Assembly (NCBI GenBank): GCA_004558595.1
Contig: SFCN01000020.1
Coordinates: 1-29,286 of the forward strand
Direction: 5' to 3'
Source: Phascolarctobacterium sp.
GTDB taxonomy: Bacteria > Bacillota > Negativicutes > Acidaminococcales > Acidaminococcaceae
DNA length: 29,286 bases
Shown: one piece after another, positions 15,152 to 21,482 of the stretch
Layout of the letters: each line of letters starts with the position of its first letter
How positions within the stretch are numbered: the first letter of the stretch is position 1
The notes under the pieces: model-generated
The model's input: the letters and a program-made list of their open reading frames with translations, nothing else
Databases searched by the model: none
What the model was told of the DNA's origin: nothing
Position numbers and translations under genes: made by a program

Positions 15152-16672
15152 TTATTTTTCCATGGTGCCGGTTTCGTTGAAGCGGGTATGGAAGGAGAAA
15201 GCCTCGGACAGGATGTGCGGGGTTTGGCTGTTCTTGCAAGCTTCGCATGCACGATGGAAATAATCCAGCAGCATGGGTTGATATTTCGGGTTAGCAATCT
15301 TGTCGATGATAACCAGAGCGCGTTCTTTCGGGGACAGGCCACGCAGGTCAGCTACGCCACGTTCAGAAACGATAACGTCAACATCATGCTCGGTGTGGTC
15401 AACATGGCTGCAGAAAGGAACTACGGAAGAAATAGCGCCGCCCTTTGCCAAGGAGGTGGTGAAGAATACGGTCAGGAAGCCGTTACGAGCATAGTCGCCG
15501 GAGCCGCCGATACCGTTCATCAGCTTGGTGCCGCAGATGTGAGTGGAGTTAACGTTGCCATAGATGTCAACTTCGATAGCGGTGTTCATAGCGATAACGC
15601 CGATACGACGAGCAACTTCCGGGCTGTTAGCAACTTCTTGCGGACGCAGGATGATGTATTTCTTGTATTTGTCTACGTTCTCGTAGAATTTCTTCAGGCA
15701 TTCAGGAGACGGGCTCAGAGCGGTACCGGAGCAAACACGCAGCTTGCCAGCATCGATCAGGTCGAACATACCGTCTTGGATAACTTCGGTATAAACGGTC
15801 AGGTCTTCGAAGTCGGAGTTAACCAGACCATTGATAACTGCGTTAGCTACGGAGCCTACGCCGGATTGCAACGGCAGCAGGTTCTTCGGCAGACGGCCAG
15901 CAGCAACTTCGGCTTTGAAGAAGTCAACCAGGTTTTTGCCCATCTTTTGAGCGTCTTCGTCGATAGCGCCCAGAGGACGAACTTTATCGGTGATGTCGCA
16001 AGGAACAACAGCAACGATCTTTTCAACTTCTACAGGAACATACGGGGTACCAATGATGTCTTCGGGTTTGCAAACCGGGATAGGTCCACGGTTCGGGGGA
16101 TCCAGAGGAACATAGGAGTCATGCATACCTTCCAGAGCAACCGGTTGGGTTACGTTAACTTCTACGATAACCTTTTTAGCGGATTGAACATAGGAAGAGG
16201 TGTTGCCCATGGAGGTGGTCGGGATCAGACCAACTTTTCCTTCGCCCAGATCGATGATTTTGCAAGCTTCAACGATTGCAACATCAACGTCACGGCGGTT
16301 AGCCATGAAGCCATAACGGGTCATTTGAGCAACATGGCTCAGATGCAGGTCGGTGTATTTAACTTGGCCAGCATTGATAGCTTTACGCATATCATTGTTG
16401 GTTTGGTAAGGCATACGACGGTCAACGATGCCTGCTTGGGTCATAGCGGTATCCATTTCAGGACCTACGGATGCGCCAGTCCAAACGTTGATTTTGAAAG
16501 GAGTTTTTTTGCCTTTTTCAGCAAGAGCCAGAGGTACAGCTTTCGGATAGCCAGACGGGGTAAAACCACTGGTACCTACGTTGTCACCATCTTTTACGAA
16601 TTCTGCAGCAGCTTCAGCACTCATAACTTTGCCAGCTACTACGTCAACAATGCGATCTTTAATGTCGATCAT
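15152..16672 (-). CDS. Succinyl-CoA:acetate/propionate CoA-transferase family protein
   Basis: A 506-residue cytoplasmic CoA-transferase of the acetyl-CoA hydrolase/transferase (AarC/Cat1/ScpC) family. The N-terminal domain has NVGTSGFTPSGYPKAVP, and the middle has QSGVGSVANAV. YTEV places the catalytic Glu at about 296, by analogy with AarC. The C-terminal half has EVDIYGNVNSTH and GIGGSGDYARNG for CoA binding. AAGGAGG precedes the ATG at 16672. As first gene of the operon it most likely moves CoA from propionyl-CoA to succinate, closing the cycle and releasing propionate. Use of acetate or acetyl-CoA cannot be excluded. It has no TTA, CTA or TCA codons over nearly the whole length. Confidence 0.92.
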   Translation of the reverse strand: MIDIKDRIVDVVAGKVMSAEAAAEFVKDGDNVGTSGFTPSGYPKAVPLALAEKGKKTPFKINVWTGASVGPEMDTAMTQAGIVDRRMPYQTNNDMRKAINAGQVKYTDLHLSHVAQMTRYGFMANRRDVDVAIVEACKIIDLGEGKVGLIPTTSMGNTSSYVQSAKKVIVEVNVTQPVALEGMHDSYVPLDPPNRGPIPVCKPEDIIGTPYVPVEVEKIVAVVPCDITDKVRPLGAIDEDAQKMGKNLVDFFKAEVAAGRLPKNLLPLQSGVGSVANAVINGLVNSDFEDLTVYTEVIQDGMFDLIDAGKLRVCSGTALSPSPECLKKFYENVDKYKKYIILRPQEVANSPEVARRIGVIAMNTAIEVDIYGNVNSTHICGTKLMNGIGGSGDYARNGFLTVFFTTSLAKGGAISSVVPFCSHVDHTEHDVDVIVSERGVADLRGLSPKERALVIIDKIANPKYQPMLLDYFHRACEACKNSQTPHILSEAFSFHTRFNETGTMEK

Positions 16673-16895
16673 GTTTACCTTCCTCCTTATAATTAGGACA
16701 TTGTGTTTATAAAAGGGTTAAGCCCTTTTTGCTTATAACTCACCTGCTGTTCCCAAACAGGAACCACCAGATAAGGTATTGCCTCAGTCAAGTATTTCAC
16801 AAAGACTTCATACTTAACTATGTTATGTTTTCGACATAGCAAGAAAAACTCCTGCTAGAGTCTTTAATTTTTTTAGATTTTTATTTTCATATTCT
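16673..16895 (-). promoter_or_regulatory. Structured 5' leader of the propionate operon
   Basis: This non-coding stretch can form several hairpins on the minus strand: ACTC/GAGT followed by TTTTT (16843-16861), CTATGT/ACATAG (16818-16839), AGTTAAGTAT/ATACTTGACT (16786-16819, sharing 2 nt with the previous one), GTTCC/GGAAC (16749-16764), and AAAAGGG/CCCTTTT (16711-16729). The overlap of the second and third allows alternative folds. I find no cobalamin, glycine, T-box or other leader signature I know, so the regulatory role is an inference. Confidence 0.45.
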
Positions 16896-16901
16896 GCTAC
16901 A

Positions 16902-16930
16902 ATTATAACACATTTTATGAGAAATTTCAC
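16902..16930 (-). promoter_or_regulatory. Proximal promoter of the propionate operon (extended -10)
   Basis: The minus strand shows TGTTATAAT, an extended -10 with a perfect TATAAT at 16907-16902. A 4-of-6 -35 (GTGAAA, 16930-16925) lies 17 nt upstream. It would give a leader of about 220 nt. Confidence 0.65.
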
Positions 16931-17009
16931 TTAGTTTTCGGAAGAATTTTCTCAAAGTCGCTATTGTGGCTAGCTGGGCGCTTTGCCTTGAAAAGACTCA
17001 GCGATTACT

Positions 17010-17038
17010 ATAATACCAATAAAATTGTAACATAGCAA
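17010..17038 (-). promoter_or_regulatory. Distal promoter of the propionate operon
   Basis: TTGCTA (17038-17033), a 17-nt spacer ending in TGG, then TATTAT (17015-17010). The -10 matches 5 of 6 positions and has the extended TGn element. Together with the proximal site this suggests tandem promoters for a highly expressed operon. Confidence 0.55.
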
Positions 17039-17295
17039 GCTTTTTCTTTACATGTTTACGAAAAAAAACGCCTAGCCCCATGTATTTATCACTTTTTTGT
17101 AGTATTTCGACAGGACATTTATTGATTTTTAATATTCTAAGTAGAAATTAAAATACAAACTTATCCTCTGGTTAGAAAAATATTGCCTTGTTTTCCACAA
17201 AGGTATATCAGGGCACCTTTTAAAATTATTTTCGTAAATCGCTTCTGTTTTCTTTAACGACTGGCTAGTCAGTGTCTATTTTTAGGGATTCTTGC
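17039..17295. other. AT-rich intergenic stretch without a gene
   Basis: No frame here has a credible start and ribosome binding site. A weak terminator candidate for the upstream hydrogenase-like module lies at about 17175-17215 on the minus strand: TGCC or CCTT pairs with AAGGCA, then ATATTTTT. The arms are short and alternative pairings compete. I see nothing else that I can support. Confidence 0.35.
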
Positions 17296-17646
17296 TTATT
17301 TTTTGCTCACACCCAGCTCATAAAGCTTGCCGATAAGCTCAAAGGCAGGTTCCTCTGTAGCAGCCACAACAATATCATTCATATTAGCCTTGTGCAGCGT
17401 TTCCTCAGCCACCGGACCATCACCGGCTACGATAACGCAGGAAAGGCCAATCAAGGAAGCTACAGCTGCTACGTTTTGATGACCCTGCATAGTTACCCAT
17501 ACCATACCCGGCTGCCCCTGACCCATCACATTACTCAAAAGGTCGCTGGCATAGCCACCTTCTACCTCAGCATACAGGGCATCCTCGGAAACATCCTTAG
17601 TTAATAATTTTAAATTCAGTGCGTCTAAAAGCTCTTTAACCTTCAT
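17296..17646 (-). CDS. DRTGG domain protein, second copy
   Basis: A 116-residue cytoplasmic protein of the DRTGG type, a small alpha/beta fold also found in HPr kinase-like and phosphotransacetylase-like proteins. Visible features are VKELLDALNLK, GGYASDLLSNVM, NVAAVASLIGLSCVIVAGDGP and a C-terminal acidic helix. Three in-frame ATGs are available. 17646 is preferred, because the GGAGG at 17656-17660 is 9 nt away, while 17655 and 17652 are too close. It overlaps the end of the hydrogenase-like gene by 11 nt, so translation is coupled. No reaction is known for these proteins. They recur next to [FeFe]-hydrogenase genes, which suggests a regulatory or ligand-binding role. Confidence 0.8.
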   Translation of the reverse strand: MKVKELLDALNLKLLTKDVSEDALYAEVEGGYASDLLSNVMGQGQPGMVWVTMQGHQNVAAVASLIGLSCVIVAGDGPVAEETLHKANMNDIVVAATEEPAFELIGKLYELGVSKK

Positions 17647-19009
17647 GGTCATCATCCTCCGTATTATTTAGCATTTGTGGCTCATGATAAATGGGAATCT
17701 GCTTGGCTAATTCCAGCATTCCCTGGGAAAGCTTGTGCACGCTGGCGCGCAGCTTAAATATACAATCGATTTCGTGGGCCTTGCCTTGAACGATATCCTC
17801 GGCCAAGCCCTGACAGCTGGGCGCGCCACAGGCGCCGCAATCCAATCCCGGCAGGGAGCACAGGACCTCTTCCATGCGCTCGAATTTTTTCATGGCCTCC
17901 ATAATATCATCATCCAGCTGCATCATGGGCCTGGGCACCAGCTTTTTGCGATAGGCGGCCGAGGCCGGAAAATCCTGTAACACCATGGTGCGAGCCATAG
18001 CCTCATTTCTATCCTCGGGCTCCTTTTCACGCAAGCAGCGAATGCGTTGGCGCAAATTGCTTTCTGCCACAAATTTATTTTCTGCAGCCAGGATTCCGCC
18101 CAAGCAGCCTCCTTGGCAGGCATTGCATTCCACATAATCTAAATGGGGCATTTTGTTCATGGAAATCTGCTCGAGGATCTCATATACATTGTCAATGCCA
18201 TGAATGGCTAAGCCATTGGTTATCCCTGTGGAAGCAAGCTCACCGCCATAGGTACCCCAAGCGAGTCCATAGGAAGAGCCGGTGCGCACATTTAGCTCTC
18301 TCGTCCCACCCATATTTTTTAGCAGCAGGCCGTAAATCTCGCTCAGGCTAAAGCTGCCGCTAAGCTCCGTATGCTGCACATCCACCGACTGGCGAATATT
18401 GGTCTCCTTCGAAGGGCAGGGAGAAATAAACCATACGCCGATAAGCTCCGTTGGCAGCTGCTTGCGAGCTGCCGCCTCACGCTTCACATAAATAGCCGCT
18501 GCCTCCGCAGGAGCCAGCACCGGCACCACCTGCTTAATCAGCTCCGGAAATTTCACCTGAATAAGGCGCATTACCGCAGGACAGGTGCTGGAGATCAAGG
18601 GCTTACGCCCACCTGTGTAATTTTTTAAATAGGCTTCAATCTCCTTGGCGATGTATTCGCTGGCCAAAGATACATCGAAGATCTCGTCAAAGCCCAAATT
18701 ATGCAGTCCCTGCCAAATATCCTCTAAAGGCACATTGGCCGGAAATTGAGAATAAAGGCTGGGCGCGGGCAAAACTATATTATAAACAAATTTACTCAGT
18801 CCCTCTAAGACATCCGTTTTCACAGAAAAGGCGTGGTAGGGACATCCGGAAGCGCAGGCGCCACAATCAATGCAGCGGTCCGCCAAAATCTCGGCCTTAC
18901 CATTGCGCACGCGAATGGCCTCCGTAGGGCAGAGCTTGACGCAGGATACGCAGCCCTGGCATTTTTCTTTATTCAATTGTACTGAATGGTAGTACTTTGT
19001 CGGCGCCAA
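17636..19009 (-). CDS. Divergent [FeFe]-hydrogenase-like iron-sulfur protein, probable sensor
   Basis: A 457-residue cytoplasmic protein. Two [4Fe-4S] ferredoxin motifs lie at C17-x2-C-x2-C-x3-C27 and C46-x2-C-x2-C-x3-C56. The hydrogenase large-subunit domain follows: motif L1 reads SSTCP (C143), L2 SPCPSK (C198) and L3 ECNACQGGC (C298, C302), which preserves the four H-cluster ligands. The residue equal to the proton-relay Cys of TSCCP is T142, and other catalytic-site residues differ too. A C-terminal 4Fe-4S domain has C391, C394, C399 and C416. It starts at TTG 19009, with GAGGTG 7 nt upstream; the next Met is residue 147. Placed between an RsbW-like ATPase and two DRTGG proteins, a redox or H2 sensing role is inferred. 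Confidence 0.85.
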   Translation of the reverse strand: MAPTKYYHSVQLNKEKCQGCVSCVKLCPTEAIRVRNGKAEILADRCIDCGACASGCPYHAFSVKTDVLEGLSKFVYNIVLPAPSLYSQFPANVPLEDIWQGLHNLGFDEIFDVSLASEYIAKEIEAYLKNYTGGRKPLISSTCPAVMRLIQVKFPELIKQVVPVLAPAEAAAIYVKREAAARKQLPTELIGVWFISPCPSKETNIRQSVDVQHTELSGSFSLSEIYGLLLKNMGGTRELNVRTGSSYGLAWGTYGGELASTGITNGLAIHGIDNVYEILEQISMNKMPHLDYVECNACQGGCLGGILAAENKFVAESNLRQRIRCLREKEPEDRNEAMARTMVLQDFPASAAYRKKLVPRPMMQLDDDIMEAMKKFERMEEVLCSLPGLDCGACGAPSCQGLAEDIVQGKAHEIDCIFKLRASVHKLSQGMLELAKQIPIYHEPQMLNNTEDDDHEG

Positions 19010-19043
19010 TGCGTATCACCTCACTTTGCTCGTACACAGTTAA

Positions 19044-19487
19044 TCATAAATCTTCACTTTGATGGTTAAATTTCATCACAATGGTTGTACCCTCGCCCAC
19101 CTTGGACTGGATATCAAATTCATCGGAGCATTTTTGCATATTTGGCAAGCCCATACCGGCACCAAAGCCCATTTGGCGCACGTAGTCAGGAGCTGTGGAC
19201 CAGCCCTCCTGCAGTGCTTTATTGATATCGGGAATGCCGGGGCCCTTATCAGTAACAGTAATCACAGTCATGGTCGGGAAAACCTCCGCTGCCACGTTGC
19301 CACCGCCGGCATGAATAATCACATTCATCTCTGCCTCATAGGTACCAATGGCGATGCGGCGCACGCAATCGGCTGGAATGCCTAAGCGCTGCAGCATTTT
19401 CTTGATTTTAGAGGAAGCCTCGCCTGCCCGCTCAAAATCTCCACCGGCGCAATCAAAGGCCATTTTTACAGATTTATTTTCACTCAT
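19044..19487 (-). CDS. RsbW-like ATP-binding protein (anti-sigma factor/serine kinase type)
   Basis: A 147-residue GHKL ATPase domain without sensor or dimerisation domains. The N-box is EAEMNVIIHA (N55), the G1 box DKGPGIPD (80-87) and the G2 box GFGAGMGLPNM (107-117), so ATP binding looks intact. Relatives act as serine kinases or anti-sigma factors in partner switching. The ATG at 19487 begins one base after the stop of the upstream DRTGG gene and is preceded by GAGG; a longer frame opening at 19550 would overlap that gene by 62 nt. No sigma factor or anti-sigma antagonist lies in the window, so its partner is unknown. It may pass a signal from the hydrogenase-like protein. Confidence 0.85.
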   Translation of the reverse strand: MSENKSVKMAFDCAGGDFERAGEASSKIKKMLQRLGIPADCVRRIAIGTYEAEMNVIIHAGGGNVAAEVFPTMTVITVTDKGPGIPDINKALQEGWSTAPDYVRQMGFGAGMGLPNMQKCSDEFDIQSKVGEGTTIVMKFNHQSEDL

Positions 19488-19488
19488 T

Positions 19489-19845
19489 TTATCTACCTCG
19501 TTTACTACAGCCACGAATGCCGGCACCATAGAGGATACCACAGGCCTCAAATAGAGTATACTCCGTTACCAAGACCGGCAAACCATCCTCGGCAGCGGCC
19601 TCCACGATCTCTCTATCAGGAACCTTGCCACGTACAAAAACAACACCACTTAGCTCCGTCATATCGGCAGTACGCACAACCTGCATATTGGTCAAGCCCG
19701 TACACAGCAGGGTGCTACGCTTCGTAAAGGCTAAAACATCGCTCATCATATCGCTACCGCAGCAGGTTTCTATTTGGCGGTCTAGAAGCTCCTCTCCCTC
19801 CAATATCCTGGCATCCAGCAGCTTTTGTATTTCCCTTAATTTCAT
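19489..19845 (-). CDS. DRTGG domain protein, first copy
   Basis: A 118-residue cytoplasmic DRTGG protein and first gene of the module. Visible pieces are MKLREIQKLLDARIL, TCCGSDMMSDVLAF, the core VVFVRGKVPDREIVEAAAEDGLPVLVT and the terminal FEACGILYGAGI. The ATG at 19845 has AGGAGC with 7 nt spacing; the ATG at 19851 is in frame but too close to that site. It is more Cys-rich than the second copy (five Cys in this frame). The four-gene unit is tightly packed and clearly an operon. The biochemical role is unknown. Confidence 0.82.
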   Translation of the reverse strand: MKLREIQKLLDARILEGEELLDRQIETCCGSDMMSDVLAFTKRSTLLCTGLTNMQVVRTADMTELSGVVFVRGKVPDREIVEAAAEDGLPVLVTEYTLFEACGILYGAGIRGCSKRGR

Positions 19846-19886
19846 ACACATCGCTCCTGAAATCTAATATATACTTTTACCCTATT

Positions 19887-19915
19887 ATTGTACTCTGTTT
19901 AATAGCGAATGTAAA
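19887..19915 (-). promoter_or_regulatory. Promoter of the hydrogenase-like module
   Basis: On the minus strand TTTACA (19915-19910), a 17-nt spacer, then TACAAT (19892-19887). Each hexamer matches consensus at 5 of 6 positions. It lies about 42 nt before the first ATG. Confidence 0.7.
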
Positions 19916-19959
19916 CAAGAAAAAAGTCGGAGCCGTATTTTTAACGAAAAGCTTTAATT

Positions 19960-19977
19960 TTGTAAACTACTTTACAA
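19960..19977. promoter_or_regulatory. Rex-like operator palindrome
   Basis: TTGTAAA-CTAC-TTTACAA is a perfect 7-bp inverted repeat with a 4-nt spacer, the exact geometry of Rex sites (TTGTGAA-N4-TTCACAA and variants). Rex senses the NADH/NAD+ ratio. The site is about 45 nt upstream of both divergent promoters, so it does not cover either; that weakens the case for simple repression. Confidence 0.5.
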
Positions 19978-20023
19978 TTAGGCTAGAATAGACTGCAATT
20001 TGTAATATTTTTTGCGATTTTTA

Positions 20024-20052
20024 TTGACGACTTATGATTATTGCTGTATCAT
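20024..20052 (+). promoter_or_regulatory. Promoter of the metA-metY T-box transcript
   Basis: TTGACG (20024-20029), a 17-nt spacer, then TATCAT (20047-20052). Both hexamers match consensus at 5 of 6 positions. Transcription would start near 20059, at the base of the T-box. Confidence 0.75.
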
Positions 20053-20058
20053 CTAGCA

Positions 20059-20365
20059 CATAGCTTAATACTGAGCGATGAAGAGAAGAGTAAACGTACG
20101 AGCTTGGCGCAGAGAGCCTCCATTTTGGTGCAAGGAGGAGCAAGGGGTGGCGTTGAAGATGGTCTTGGAGCTGATGGACTGAATTGCCTTCTACGGAGGT
20201 CTTTAGGTCGTCCGGGTGCACCCGTTATAGTGCTAGAGTATTAAAGGGTAAACAAAATCCCTGCGTACTTGATGAGGTCCATGTGGTGACATATGGATGA
20301 ATAAGGGTGGTATCACGAAGTTACGCCTTCGTCCCTGTATTTTTGCAGGAACGAAGGCTTTTTTA
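20059..20365 (+). promoter_or_regulatory. T-box riboswitch, methionine-specific, with terminator
   Basis: Stem I elements are present: GATGAAGAGAAGAGTAA, then AGAGAGCCTCC with the GGTGCAAG apical region, then the specifier loop GAAG-ATG-GTC with ATG (Met) at 20159-20161. The T-box bulge GGGTGGTATCACG is at about 20305-20317. Its variable base is T, which fits the A73 of tRNA-Met. The terminator is the stem GCCTTCGT...ACGAAGGC (20325-20358) followed by TTTTTTA. Uncharged tRNA-Met should stabilise the antiterminator and raise metA-metY expression. Confidence 0.93.
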
Positions 20366-20451
20366 TTTTCCTAAAAAGCTTTCTCCCTGCACCAGCGTCA
20401 TTATCTTAGGAAATAGGATATTAGGGAATAAAGTATTTAGGAGGAAACATA

Positions 20452-21462
20452 ATGCCTATTAAAGTCAATGACCATTTATCAGCAATCGTACAATTACAGG
20501 AGGAGGGCATCTTCACGATGACCGAGCAGCGCGCCAATACCCAGCGCGTTCGTCCATTAAAGGTGTGCGTGCTTAATCTAATGCCCCTAAAGAAGCCCAC
20601 AGAAATGCAGCTGTTGCGCCTTTTGGGTAACTCCCCCCTGCAGATTGAAGTCGATTTTTGCCGCGTAGTCACCCGTGAAACTACCCACACTGACAACTCT
20701 TATTTGGATAGAGCCTATTTGGAGTTCAATGATATCAAGGATAATTATTACGATGCCTTTTTGATGACCGGCGCTCCTGTGGAGACCATTCCCTTCGAAG
20801 AGGTGGATTACTGGAAAGAAATTGAAACTTATCTCGATTGGGCCGAATACCACTGCTATTCCACCATGACGCTGTGTTGGGGCGCACAGGCAGCACTCTA
20901 TCATTATTACGGCGTGAACAAAACCGTGCTGCCGGCCAAGATGTTCGGCATTTTCCCCTATGGTCTCACGGTGAAAAACCATCCCCTGCTGCGCGGCTTT
21001 GACGACAGATATTTTATTCCCCAATCCCGCCACACCGCAGTGGACGATGATGCCATCGATGCCTGCAAATCACTGCAGGTGCTGTCCCGCTCCGTGGAAA
21101 ACGGCATCAATATTTGTGCCACCAAGGATTTGCGCCGCATCTTCGTGCTAGGCCATTTTGAGTACGACCGCTACACCTTGGCGAACGAATACTATCGCGA
21201 TAAGCAGAAGAATTTGCCCATTGAAATGCCCCAATTCTACTTCCCTGAGAACGACACCACTCAGGAGCCTGTTTTCAAATGGCGCAGCTATGCGCACCTT
21301 TTCTATATGAACTGGCTGAACATAGTATATCAGGATACTCCCTATGATTTAACCCAGCTGGCTCCTGCCGAAAGCGACAAGCTGAACAAGGCACTGGACC
21401 AATATAATAAAATTCTGCTGCAGCTGCAAAGAGTGGGTGCAGAGGTTAAACAAGAAAAATAA
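20452..21462 (+). CDS. metA: Homoserine O-acetyltransferase, MetA family
   Basis: A 336-residue cytoplasmic enzyme for the first committed step of methionine synthesis. The nucleophile is C142 in TLCWGAQAA, and the catalytic His and Glu lie in LGHFEYDRYTLANEY. Residue 111, in GAPVETIPFEEVDYW, is Glu. In this family E111 was linked to acetyl-CoA use and G111 to succinyl-CoA, so acetyl transfer is predicted although such proteins are often labelled succinyltransferases. AGGAGG precedes the ATG at 20452, and length is typical. It is controlled by the Met T-box and cotranscribed with the sulfhydrylase gene 20 nt downstream. Confidence 0.93.
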   Translation: MPIKVNDHLSAIVQLQEEGIFTMTEQRANTQRVRPLKVCVLNLMPLKKPTEMQLLRLLGNSPLQIEVDFCRVVTRETTHTDNSYLDRAYLEFNDIKDNYYDAFLMTGAPVETIPFEEVDYWKEIETYLDWAEYHCYSTMTLCWGAQAALYHYYGVNKTVLPAKMFGIFPYGLTVKNHPLLRGFDDRYFIPQSRHTAVDDDAIDACKSLQVLSRSVENGINICATKDLRRIFVLGHFEYDRYTLANEYYRDKQKNLPIEMPQFYFPENDTTQEPVFKWRSYAHLFYMNWLNIVYQDTPYDLTQLAPAESDKLNKALDQYNKILLQLQRVGAEVKQEK

Positions 21463-21482
21463 AACTAAAGGAGATTATGGAA

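Noticed and set aside
15188..16696. 502-codon open frame on the plus strand opposite the CoA-transferase
   Set aside because: Same cause. The minus-strand gene has recognisable family motifs and a ribosome binding site.
16673..17295. Cobalamin riboswitch before the B12-dependent operon
   Set aside because: Looked for the B12 box and the conserved core on the minus strand and found neither. The leader is structured but does not match that family by eye.
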